A DNA stretch of 64,000 bases from contig JAUNUH010000001.1 in assembly GCA_030538275.1 (NCBI GenBank), positions 124,001 to 188,000 on the forward strand, in the 5' to 3' direction. This document shows positions 30,629 through 39,600 of this stretch, piece by piece. Source of the stretch: Flavobacteriaceae bacterium. Lineage in GTDB: Bacteria > Bacteroidota > Bacteroidia > Flavobacteriales > Weeksellaceae. The number at the start of each line of letters is the position of its first letter. Within the stretch, counting starts at the first letter, position 1. The position numbers and the translations under genes were made by a program. The notes below the pieces were generated by a model. That model searched no databases, was not told the DNA's origin, and saw only the letters and a program-made list of their open reading frames with translations.

Positions 30629-33046
30629 ATGAAATTAACTCAACAACTTCAGGATAAAATAGATGAACTTGGTCTTAAAAAAGAAAACATCCTCTATCTT
30701 ACTATGCAGGGAGAATGGCTTCACCATATCCGGGCAGGAGAAAAAGATGTAGAATATCGCGATATTACTGATTTCTATTTATCGAGAATTTTCAAGAAAG
30801 ACAAAGCGGGAAAGTATGTGGCTATGAAGCCAATTACGCATATTCTTTTTCAGCAAGGTTATAGCACAACAAGTCCAAGAATGTTGATTGAATGTAAAGG
30901 GTGGGTAATTGAAGGAAAAAATTATCCCTCGGATGCCGACTTTTCCAACTATGCACGATATGATGATTCTATAAATCTAATTCTTGGTAAAATAGAATAT
31001 GATTCGGTGAATTTTTCAGTGTTGATTCCTGCCTCAAAAAAAGAAAAAAAAGTAAGAGAAAAAGTAGAGATCACTCATCCGGACTATCTGAAACCTATAA
31101 ATTTAGTTGAAGTAGAATATGCACGCACAGGAAAGAGTAAATCTACCGATGAATTGGGAATGCGTGAAATGCAGGCAAAAGCATACAAAGCACGTTCAGC
31201 GCAATATTTATTATTAAAGGCACCTCCTGCTTCCGGAAAATCAAGAGCGTTAATGTTTATTGGTTTAGACAAATTAGTAAACCAAGGCATCAAAAAAGTG
31301 ATTGTTGCCGTTCCTGAACGAAGCATTGGAAGTTCGTTCAGCCCAACAGAATTGACCAAATACGGTTTTTTTGCGAATTGGGAACTCAACGCAAAATATA
31401 ATCTCTGCACGGCAGGAAGTGATAAAAGCAAAGTAAAGGCATTCATTAATTTCCTTGAAAGCGACGAAAGAATTCTGATTTGTACGCACGCCACTTTACG
31501 ATTTGCCTTTGAAGGCATTCAGCCAACCGATTTGAATGATTGTCTGATTGCCATTGATGAATTCCACCACGTTTCAGCCGATGGCGACAACCGTCTTGGT
31601 GAAGTGATGCGCAGTATTATGCAAAAATCCAATGCTCATATTGTTGCGATGACCGGTTCATACTTCCGCGGCGACAGTGTTCCCGTCTTAATGCCCGAAG
31701 ATGAAGAGAAATTCACCAAAGTAACTTACAACTATTACGAACAATTAAACGGTTATGATTATCTGAAATCTTTAGGAATTGGGTATCATTTTTATCGTGG
31801 ACGATATTACAAAGTAGATCCCGATAAAGAGATTTCTGCCCTGGAAGAAATCCTTGATGAAGATAAAAAGACCATTATTCACATCCCGAGCGTGAACTCT
31901 GCGGAATCATCCAAACAAAAATATGAAGAAGTCAACCATATTATCGACTGTATTGGTGAAATGGAGTTTCAGGATGAGGAAACCAAAATCATGTACGTAA
32001 AAAGCAAACGATCCGGCAGAATCCTGAAAATTGCTGATTTGGTAAACGACAACCCAAAAAGTCGTGATAAGGTGGTTGCCTATCTCCGTGGCGTTTCAAG
32101 TCCTGAAGATATTGATATGATTATTGCATTAGGAATGGCAAAAGAAGGCTTCGACTGGCCTTTCTGCGAACACGCTTTGACTATTGGATATCGAGGTTCG
32201 TTAACTGAAATTATTCAGATTATTGGGAGAGCAACACGAGATTCTCCTAATAAAACACACGCACAGTTCACCAATTTGATTGCCTCACCAGATGCAGAAG
32301 ATGATGATGTGAAAGTGGCAGTAAACAATATGTTGAAAGCAATTACGGCTTCACTTTTAATGGAACAGGTATTGGCACCGAATTTCAAATTCAAATCCAA
32401 AGATAAAGCAGAAACCGAGTTTGATGTAGACAACTACGATAATACACTCTACATCCAAGGCTTTAAACTTCCTACGTCACATAGAGCCAAAGACATCATC
32501 GAAAGCGACTTGAATGATTTGAAAGCCCGGATTCTTCAGGATGAAACGATGCTGAAAGCAATGCCCGGAAATCTTGAACCTGAGGTCATCAATACAGTTC
32601 TAATTCCAAAAATCATCCGTGAAATTTACCCCGATTTATCTGAAGAAGATGTAGAAGCAGTTAGACAACACGTAGTGGTGGACTCCGTAATTAAAGCAGG
32701 ATCTGTTGTTGAAGAAGGCGGTAAAAAATTTATCAAAATGGCAGGAAGTTTTATCAATATTGATGACATTCATATTGATTTGATTGATTCGATTAATCCG
32801 TTCCAAAGAGCATTTGAAATTCTATCCAAGAATGTTACCGTAAGAATGCTAAAAGCGATTCAGGACACGATTAGTTTTACCCAGATTGAAATGACCGAAG
32901 AGGAAGCCATAATCCTATGGCCAAAAATCAAGGAATTTAGAGAGAAAACAGGTGAAGAACCGAGTTTGCAGTCGTTCGACCAAAAGGAAGTGCGAATGGC
33001 GGAAGCATTATTATTTATAAGAGAAGCGAAAAGAAAAAGATTATAA
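30629..33046 (+). CDS. DEAD/DEAH-box helicase (YeeB-like) of a restriction-type system
   Basis: 805 aa superfamily 2 helicase or translocase. Walker A is APPASGKS (198-205), motif II is DEFH (310-313) where DEAH-type enzymes have DEAH, motif III is MTGS, and motif VI is QIIGRATRD (about 530-538). Residues 1-190 form an accessory domain of unknown role and the last 200 residues are a helical C-terminal domain. No nuclease motif seen, so cutting would have to come from the GIY-YIG or Mrr-type partner. Separated from the upstream gene by the repeat array and followed after 54 bp by the GIY-YIG gene. Similar to B. subtilis YeeB as I recall it. Confidence 0.87.
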   Translation: MKLTQQLQDKIDELGLKKENILYLTMQGEWLHHIRAGEKDVEYRDITDFYLSRIFKKDKAGKYVAMKPITHILFQQGYSTTSPRMLIECKGWVIEGKNYPSDADFSNYARYDDSINLILGKIEYDSVNFSVLIPASKKEKKVREKVEITHPDYLKPINLVEVEYARTGKSKSTDELGMREMQAKAYKARSAQYLLLKAPPASGKSRALMFIGLDKLVNQGIKKVIVAVPERSIGSSFSPTELTKYGFFANWELNAKYNLCTAGSDKSKVKAFINFLESDERILICTHATLRFAFEGIQPTDLNDCLIAIDEFHHVSADGDNRLGEVMRSIMQKSNAHIVAMTGSYFRGDSVPVLMPEDEEKFTKVTYNYYEQLNGYDYLKSLGIGYHFYRGRYYKVDPDKEISALEEILDEDKKTIIHIPSVNSAESSKQKYEEVNHIIDCIGEMEFQDEETKIMYVKSKRSGRILKIADLVNDNPKSRDKVVAYLRGVSSPEDIDMIIALGMAKEGFDWPFCEHALTIGYRGSLTEIIQIIGRATRDSPNKTHAQFTNLIASPDAEDDDVKVAVNNMLKAITASLLMEQVLAPNFKFKSKDKAETEFDVDNYDNTLYIQGFKLPTSHRAKDIIESDLNDLKARILQDETMLKAMPGNLEPEVINTVLIPKIIREIYPDLSEEDVEAVRQHVVVDSVIKAGSVVEEGGKKFIKMAGSFINIDDIHIDLIDSINPFQRAFEILSKNVTVRMLKAIQDTISFTQIEMTEEEAIILWPKIKEFREKTGEEPSLQSFDQKEVRMAEALLFIREAKRKRL

Positions 33047-33056
33047 TCCTAACTAT

Positions 33057-33085
33057 CTTTGCCAAAGTTTGGAACTTTGGCAAAG
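33057..33085. promoter_or_regulatory. Perfect 13-bp hairpin before the GIY-YIG gene
   Basis: CTTTGCCAAAGTT (33057-33069), loop TGG, AACTTTGGCAAAG (33073-33085). It begins 11 bp after the helicase stop and ends 15 bp before the ATG at 33101. The following TTTTC is too short for a strong terminator. It could be an operator, an attenuator or an RNA hairpin tuning nuclease translation. Confidence 0.75.
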
Positions 33086-33100
33086 TTTTCAGAAAAAAAA

Positions 33101-34300
33101 ATGAAACTTACTTTAGACGATATTTTCAATGATGATGATTTTGGTTTGCTTGATGTTAAGCCAAAAACTTCCAATATAAAAACAGATGAGGATCGGCTGA
33201 TTGACTCATTTCAGGAAATCAATAATTTCTATGAAAAGAATAAGCGTGAACCGTCTCCAACTTCGATGTCAGAATACGGTTTATTGTCAAGATTACGCTC
33301 AATTAGGACGAATGAAAAACATAAGGTAATTCTGAAACCTTTTGACAAATACGACTTGCTTGGCTATGTTGAAATTCCCAAACCAACACTTTCAGAGATT
33401 ATTGAAGACGATGATTTCGGATTGTTAGAAGATGATTCGGATTTATCTATCCACACATTTAAACATACTCCGAAACAGGAAGAAAGAGCGAAAACTGATT
33501 TTGTAGCGCAAAGAGAGCCTATGTCTGAAAAAGATTTCAGAAAATATGAAGAAATGTTTCAGCAGGTGCATAGGGATTTAAAAGAAGGAAAAAGAAAACT
33601 TTTGCCTTTTAGTGATGCTGAAAAGAACTTAATAGAAGGTAATTTTTATCTTGTTGACGGTATTTTAGCGTATTTGGAAGTTTCTGATGCTGAAAAAATT
33701 TTAAAGGAAAATAAATCAGGAGACCGCATTAGATTAGAAGGCAGAACCGTGACTATTTTTGAAAATGGAACAATTTCGAATCTCCTTTTCAGGTCTTTAG
33801 GCAAAGCCATTCAGAAGAATGGAAGGCTCGTCACGAATACTGATGAAAACATAGAAGATGAACTTTTCAAAAATGCAGGTTTGGTATCCGAAGAAGATGT
33901 AAAAAGCGGCTGGATTTATGTTTTGAAATCGAAATCACAAAATCCTAAAATTTCCGGAATCAAAGATTTATACAAAATCGGGTTTTCCACCAGTAAAGTT
34001 GAAAACCGAATTAAGAACGCTTCAAAGGAAGCAACTTATCTTTTTGCAGATGTTGAAATCGCTGCATCTTACGTGTGTTATAATCTGAATACGCATAATT
34101 TTGAAAATCTAATCCATCGTTTTTTTGGTGAAAGTTGCTTAAATATTGATATTTATAACGAAAAGAAACAACGGATTACACCACGCGAATGGTTTGTCGT
34201 TCCACTTCCGGTGATCAATGAAGTGATTGAATTGATTATTTCTGGTGGGATAATAAATTACGCTTACAATACAAAAACGCAAAAACTAATTCTTAAATAA
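33101..34300 (+). CDS. GIY-YIG nuclease, T5orf172-like (YeeC-like)
   Basis: 399 aa from the ATG at 33101; an ATG at 33059 would sit inside the perfect hairpin and is rejected. The C-terminal 130 residues are a GIY-YIG nuclease of the T5orf172/Mug113 type: GWIYVLKS (270-277) for GIY, LYKIGFST for YIG, VENRIKNAS for the Arg helix and FENLIHRFF for the metal-binding Glu. The N-terminal part is acidic and repeats one short motif, TLDDIFNDDDFGLLD (4-18) and TLSEIIEDDDFGLLE (96-110), perhaps a docking peptide for a partner. Probably the cutting subunit for the helicase. Its stop overlaps the next start (TAATG). Confidence 0.85.
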   Translation: MKLTLDDIFNDDDFGLLDVKPKTSNIKTDEDRLIDSFQEINNFYEKNKREPSPTSMSEYGLLSRLRSIRTNEKHKVILKPFDKYDLLGYVEIPKPTLSEIIEDDDFGLLEDDSDLSIHTFKHTPKQEERAKTDFVAQREPMSEKDFRKYEEMFQQVHRDLKEGKRKLLPFSDAEKNLIEGNFYLVDGILAYLEVSDAEKILKENKSGDRIRLEGRTVTIFENGTISNLLFRSLGKAIQKNGRLVTNTDENIEDELFKNAGLVSEEDVKSGWIYVLKSKSQNPKISGIKDLYKIGFSTSKVENRIKNASKEATYLFADVEIAASYVCYNLNTHNFENLIHRFFGESCLNIDIYNEKKQRITPREWFVVPLPVINEVIELIISGGIINYAYNTKTQKLILK

Positions 34301-34812
34301 TGAAGATTAATATACAAACCTACCTTGATGAAAACTTCACTTGTTCTGAATGTGGCTGGACGGGTAAAGGAAGCCAGCTGTCTTTAGGGGAATTTCACGA
34401 AATGAGTGGTATCATTGATTTTGAGTGCCCAAAATGCATTTCTCATATCGGTTCAGCTGCACCCATAATTTCTGACCCTGAAAAATATGCGAAATATTTG
34501 AAAGGTGAAATCATTGATGATCCTTCTACTACGGTAGTATATGAAGATGACTTCGGAAGAAAAATATGGTTTTATACCGAAAAAATTTCAATTCGTTTGC
34601 ATATGCAAGACCTCAGACCTGATGGTGAGAAAGAAATATCTATTTTCGTTTATGATGCACTAAAAGTATGTGAAGCTTTAAAATGTCACCGTAACGATCT
34701 TGATGAAAAATTACTTTATTCGTATTATAATGAAGTCGATGCTATCGATGTATTCACTGCATTTCTGAACAAGAATAATATCGAATATGATTATTATTCG
34801 GGAATGAAATAA
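34300..34812 (+). CDS. Small zinc-ribbon protein of unknown function
   Basis: 170 aa. An N-terminal zinc ribbon has Cys15-x2-Cys18 and Cys43-x2-Cys46. The rest is mixed alpha/beta with no recognised domain, ending in a helical DVFTAFLNKNNIEYDY segment. It overlaps the GIY-YIG gene by 1 nt, so it is made with that nuclease and may bind or restrain it, or read nucleic acid. It is the last gene of the cluster, 248 bp from the tRNA-Asp gene. Confidence 0.6.
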   Translation: MKINIQTYLDENFTCSECGWTGKGSQLSLGEFHEMSGIIDFECPKCISHIGSAAPIISDPEKYAKYLKGEIIDDPSTTVVYEDDFGRKIWFYTEKISIRLHMQDLRPDGEKEISIFVYDALKVCEALKCHRNDLDEKLLYSYYNEVDAIDVFTAFLNKNNIEYDYYSGMK

Positions 34813-35020
34813 ATAAAACTTTGTCAGAGCTTTAAATTCCTGTTTCGACCCAAAGATTAGCGAAATTTACAAGTCTTTCGATTTATGAGCTTGAATGTCA
34901 ATTAAAATCAAAAAAGTCATGGGAATCATTGCCCAAAGAGAACATTTTTTCAGTAAAAGAAGAATTGAGGATATCGAAAATGTAGTCTGGCGCAAGAAAG
35001 TCAACTACCGTAAAAGCAAA

Positions 35021-35055
35021 AACGCCTCAAAATCAATGATTTAAGGCGTTTTGTT
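35021..35055 (-). terminator. Terminator of tRNA-Asp (possibly bidirectional)
   Basis: AACGCCT (35021-35027) pairs with AGGCGTT (35044-35050), and inside it AAATC pairs with GATTT. On the minus strand the stem is followed by a T-rich tract, as expected just downstream of the tRNA; on the plus strand TTGTTT follows, so it may also end transcripts from the defence cluster. Confidence 0.75.
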
Positions 35056-35059
35056 TAAG

Positions 35060-35133
35060 CGATCCGGACGGGACTCGAACCCGCGACCACCTGCGTGACA
35101 GGCAGGTATTCTAACCAACTGAACTACCGGATC
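35060..35133 (-). tRNA. tRNA-Asp (GTC anticodon)
   Basis: Minus-strand cloverleaf with acceptor GATCCGG pairing with CCGGATC, discriminator G, anticodon arm CCTGC-CTGTCAC-GCAGG giving GTC, and T arm GCGGG-TTCGAGT-CCCGT. CCA is not encoded. The 3' end faces the defence-like cluster, the usual side for island integration, but no integrase or 3'-end copy is visible. Confidence 0.97.
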
Positions 35134-35245
35134 TGGTTCTTGGCTCAATTGCGGATGCAAATATAGATAAATAAATTCTTTAAACAAAAATAATTTTAAA
35201 TAATAATAAAAATATTTTTAAAATTATTTAAGCAGATATTTATTT

Positions 35246-36154
35246 TCATTTCTTAAGAAGCTTTCGCGTGAATATTCCTTGATTTGTATGAATTTTTATG
35301 ATATAAGTTCCTTTTTCTAGATATTCAATATTCATATTTGAATTATTCGTTTCCTTCAAAATCCTGCCATGAATATCCAAAATTTGTAAACGAATTATGT
35401 CTTTTTCTCCACTGATTTTAATTTGATTTGTTGCAGGGTTAGGATAAACTTGGAAATCGCTCGAAATCTGATTTTCTGAAATTGACATATTTCCAGAATT
35501 TATTAAGATGTAATCATAATACGCATCATGACCATAATTATTATGTAAAAAATTAAAACCCTTGAGGTCGATGGAATTAAATCGATCCACGGTGAGTTGT
35601 AAGGTATTATTAATAAAGTATTTGATTTCTTCGGCTGTTAATTCCACCCGAACATTCACCCAGGTATTGGGTTCCCAAGTTGCATCGGCATATTCAAATC
35701 CATAATTTTCGTCTGTAATTAAATAAATAAATCCTCTGTTTTCTATCCCTACACCCGCAACAGGAGCAAACTCCTCATTGGCATTCACGCCATATAGTGC
35801 AAATTCAAAATCGGCTCCTTGTTGGCCAGTTACCCATATATTATACGAAATTGAAAAATTTGCTGAAGCTTGTACTGGAACGTTGAAGTTGAAATTTCCT
35901 CCAAATATTGGAAACCATTGAAAATCATAATCTGGTTCATAAGCATTTTTGAACGAATTCACACCATCAAATGCCTGTTCGTTACTTACGGTTTGGTGTT
36001 GAACAATACCGTCACTGCTTTCTGTTACTTCCCATGAATTTTGCCCATGCAAATTTCCTAATATGTAGTTTTCATTTGCCTCAAACGAAATGACTGATTG
36101 TGCAGAAATAAAGCTTCCTAACAATATAATTATTAATATATAGATAATTTTCAT
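35246..36154 (-). CDS. Secreted protein with T9SS type A sorting tail
   Basis: 302 aa from the ATG at 36154, where a signal peptide (KIIYILIIILLGSFISAQ) begins; the ATG at 36214 adds 20 residues in front of it. The central region (about 30-215) looks like a jelly-roll domain of the concanavalin/laminin-G type (LGNLHGQNSWEV, YDYILINSG). The last 75 residues, starting FQVYPNPATNQIKISG and ending TYIIKIHTNQGIFTRKLLKK in pieces, are the Por-secretion type A tail. It is exported through the outer membrane and probably anchored. The ligand is unknown. Confidence 0.85.
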   Translation of the reverse strand: MKIIYILIIILLGSFISAQSVISFEANENYILGNLHGQNSWEVTESSDGIVQHQTVSNEQAFDGVNSFKNAYEPDYDFQWFPIFGGNFNFNVPVQASANFSISYNIWVTGQQGADFEFALYGVNANEEFAPVAGVGIENRGFIYLITDENYGFEYADATWEPNTWVNVRVELTAEEIKYFINNTLQLTVDRFNSIDLKGFNFLHNNYGHDAYYDYILINSGNMSISENQISSDFQVYPNPATNQIKISGEKDIIRLQILDIHGRILKETNNSNMNIEYLEKGTYIIKIHTNQGIFTRKLLKK

Positions 36155-36230
36155 TTTTAAATTTTTAGATAAAAAAAACAGGTGATATTCAGCAAATTGA
36201 ATCACCTGTTTCATGATTTTTTATTATTTT

Positions 36231-36545
36231 TTACATCAAAGCTTCTAGCTTGTTACTTAGTTGAATTTTCGGAATTACGCCCACAACTTTATCTACGATT
36301 TCTCCATTTTTGAAATACAAAATAGTAGGAATGTTTCTGATTCCATATTTGGCAGCCGTATCTGGATTATTATCCACATCTACTTTACCAATTACAGCTT
36401 TACCTTCCCATTCTTCTGCAAGAGCCTCAACTGATGGGCCAACCATTCTGCATGGTCCGCACCAAGCAGCCCAAAAATCGACCATTACAGGTAATTCAGT
36501 ATCTAAAATCTCTGCAATATTACTGTCTGTTATTTCTAATGCCAT
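36231..36545 (-). CDS. trxA: Thioredoxin
   Basis: 104 aa with the classic active site WCGPC inside FWAAWCGPCRM, the buried VDVDNNPDTAAKYGI segment, the cis-Pro region IRNIPTILYFKNGE and the C-terminal helix. Cytoplasmic thiol-disulfide reductant for ribonucleotide reductase and other targets. Full length, no insert. It lies 91 bp after the start of dnaE in the same direction and appears to be separately promoted: TAACTTTA on the minus strand (36567-36574) is 7 of 8 to the -7 consensus. Confidence 0.95.
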   Translation of the reverse strand: MALEITDSNIAEILDTELPVMVDFWAAWCGPCRMVGPSVEALAEEWEGKAVIGKVDVDNNPDTAAKYGIRNIPTILYFKNGEIVDKVVGVIPKIQLSNKLEALM

Positions 36546-36635
36546 AGTCTATAATTTTTAGCGTTGTAAAGTTATGAATATTCTTTGTCTTGGAGATATA
36601 TTTACCTATAAAAATAACTGATTGTAGTATTTGAA

Positions 36636-39600
36636 TCAATTCAAAGAAAATGAGAATCCCCCTAAATCGTCCAGTTCATCTAATAATTCTTTGGTAATAT
36701 CCGTCTTGATATCTTGTGAAATACTCGAGAAGCTCAAGTTTTCATTTTCGGTACTTATTTCTATAATTACTTGATTATCACCGCCAAACTTTTTTAGAAT
36801 TTCATATAATTCATTGATTAATAATCGATTTACAACATTTAAATTAATTTTAATTCGAATGGATTTTGCACTATCTTGAATTACGTTGTCTAATAAGTCG
36901 ATTTGAAGGATATTGGTATATATCCGTTGTGAATATTTGTTTTGAGTAACGTTCAATAAAACGCTTACAAAAAGATTTTTTTGTAAAAAATGTCTAAATT
37001 TTAAATAATCTTCTCCGAAAAGTACAAATTCGTAGTTATCATTATAATCTTCCAGTACAAATTTACCGAATTCGCGACCATCTTTGCTCGAGAACATATG
37101 TGTGAAATCCGTAATCATGCCAGATACACGTATATTACGACCTATAAGTTGATCTTCAAATCCTTTAATATTCGAAATTTCTACTGTATTCAATAATTTC
37201 ATTTCAAAATGATATTTATCCAATGGATGAGAGGAAATATAAATACCTACTACTTCTTTTTCTTTGTTAAGGAGTTGAATTATAGGCCATTCAGGGCAAT
37301 CTGGTATGACAGGTTTTTGAATAGAGCTCTGCATTTCCTCTTGGCCAAAAAGCGACATTTGATTATCGTTTGTACCTTTTTGACAAGCAATCCCAAATTT
37401 TATTATTTTTTCAATAGAAGTAGAATCATTGGATACAAAGAAATATTGCCCACGATGAAACTTGTCTGTTTCATCAAAAGCTCCTGCCAAAATCAGATTT
37501 TCTATCGCGCGTTTGTTACAAGCCGATAAGTCAACACGTTGCACAAAATCAAAAATATTTTCGAAACGGCCGTTTTTTTCTCTTTCCTTTAAAATCGCTT
37601 CTACTGCACCCTCTCCAACGCCTTTCACAGCGGCCATCCCAAAGCGAATTCCACCTTTGCTATTTACGTTGAAATTCATTTCAGATTCATTGACATCTGG
37701 ACTCAAAACAGCTAAATTCATACGTTTACATTCATTCATGAATTTAGTTAATTCTTTCAAATCTTTCATCCAATTACTCAAAGTGGCTGCCATAAATTCG
37801 GCAGGGTAGTGCGCCTTGAGATAAGCGGTTTGAAAAGCTAAATAAGCGTAACAGGTTGAGTGTGATTTGTTAAATGCATATTCTGCAAATGCGGTCCAAT
37901 CGGTCCATATTTTTTTCAAAATATTTTCATCATGGCCATTCGCTTGTGCTTGCTCCATAAATTTCCCTTCCATTTTGGCCAACACATCGATTTGTTTTTT
38001 ACCCATGGCTTTACGCAGTACATCCGCTTCACCTTTGGTGAAATTGGCAAGTTTCTGGGATAGAAGCATCACTTGCTCTTGATAGACCGTAATACCATAG
38101 GTTTCTGCCAAATATTCTTCCATTTCTGGCAAGTCATAAACAATTTTTTGAAGACCATGTTTTCGATTTACAAAATCTTCTATATACTGCATTGGACCGG
38201 GTCTGTAGAGTGCATTCATCGCAATTAAATCATCAAATTTGTCTGGTTTTAATGATTTTAAATGCTTCTGCATTCCATCAGATTCATATTGAAAAATAGC
38301 TGTGGTACGTCCTTTTTGAAAAATATCTTGATACGTCTTTGCATCGTCAAGTGGAAATGCATCCGGGTCTAAACGTATTCCCTGAGTTTGCTCCACCAAA
38401 TCTACTGCATCTTTGATAATGGTCAAGGTTTTTAAACCTAGAAAATCCATTTTTAAAAGACCTGCATTTTCTACAATTGCATTATCAAACTGTGTTACTA
38501 TTTGATGGGACTTTTCTTCAGAATTTCCTTTGTCCTTGGCGATTGCTACAGGAATCAATTCGCGAATATCTGTGGGTGTAATAATCACGCCACAAGCATG
38601 TACGCCTGTATTTCGAATATTGCCCTCGAGTACGGCGGCCTGCTTTATTGTTTCACCTTCGAGTTCACCAGCTCGTACCAAATCCAGTATATCTTTGGTG
38701 TCGGCAAACTCTTCGTTGGAAAGATTTTTCTTTAATTCTAATTCAGTAGAATTTAAAAGTTTGGCAAGTTTAACATGAATTTTTTTTGCGATTTTATCGG
38801 TATTGGGCAATGGCAAATCAAGAACTCTTCCGGTGTCGCGAATTGCAGATTTGGCTGCCATCGTGCCATAAGTAATGATTTTGGCGACATTAGAACTGCC
38901 GTATTTATCTACAACCCATTGTATGATGTCATCTCGGCCACGATCATCAAAATCGATATCAATATCTGGCAAAGACACCCGGTCGGGATTTAAAAAACGC
39001 TCAAAAAGCAAATCGTATTTTATAGGATCAATATTGGTGATTCCAATACAATAAGCCACAGCCGATCCTGCAGCAGAACCACGTCCTGGACCTACAGAAA
39101 TTCCCATTTTTCTCGCTTGTGAAGTGAAATCCTGTACAATCAAAAAATACCCAGGATAACCGGTTTTTTCTATAATACTTAATTCAAAATCAAGTCTTTC
39201 GCGAATTTCTTCTGTAATTTCAGTATATCTTTTTAATGCTCCTTCATAGGTTAAATGTCGTAAATAGGCATTTTCACCACGTACGCCATCGTCTTTTTGA
39301 TCCTCTGGATGGATAAATTGCGGTGGAATATCAAATTTGGGAAGTAATGTTTTTCGGGTTAAAGAATAAGCTTCAAATTTATTCAAAAATTCGTCAAAAT
39401 TTCTCAATGCATCTGGTACATCTTCGAACAGGGCATGCATTTGAGCCTGAGATTTGAAATAGAATTCATCATTGGGAAAGCCAAATCTGAAATCACGTCC
39501 GCGCCCAATCGGTGTAGCCTTTTTCTCGCCATCTCGTACGCATAAAAGAATATCATGCGCTTGGGCGTCTTTTTGGTCGATATAAAATGTATTATTTTGT

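Noticed and set aside
24471..34812. BREX, DISARM or classic type I restriction assignment
   Set aside because: No PglZ, BrxL, DrmA, DrmB, HsdS or HsdR-like nuclease fusion is visible; the helicase and methyltransferase types differ.
34895..35044. 49-codon plus-strand ORF before the tRNA
   Set aside because: Its 3' half forms the tRNA-Asp terminator hairpin, so the frame is likely accidental. Basic composition, no known family.
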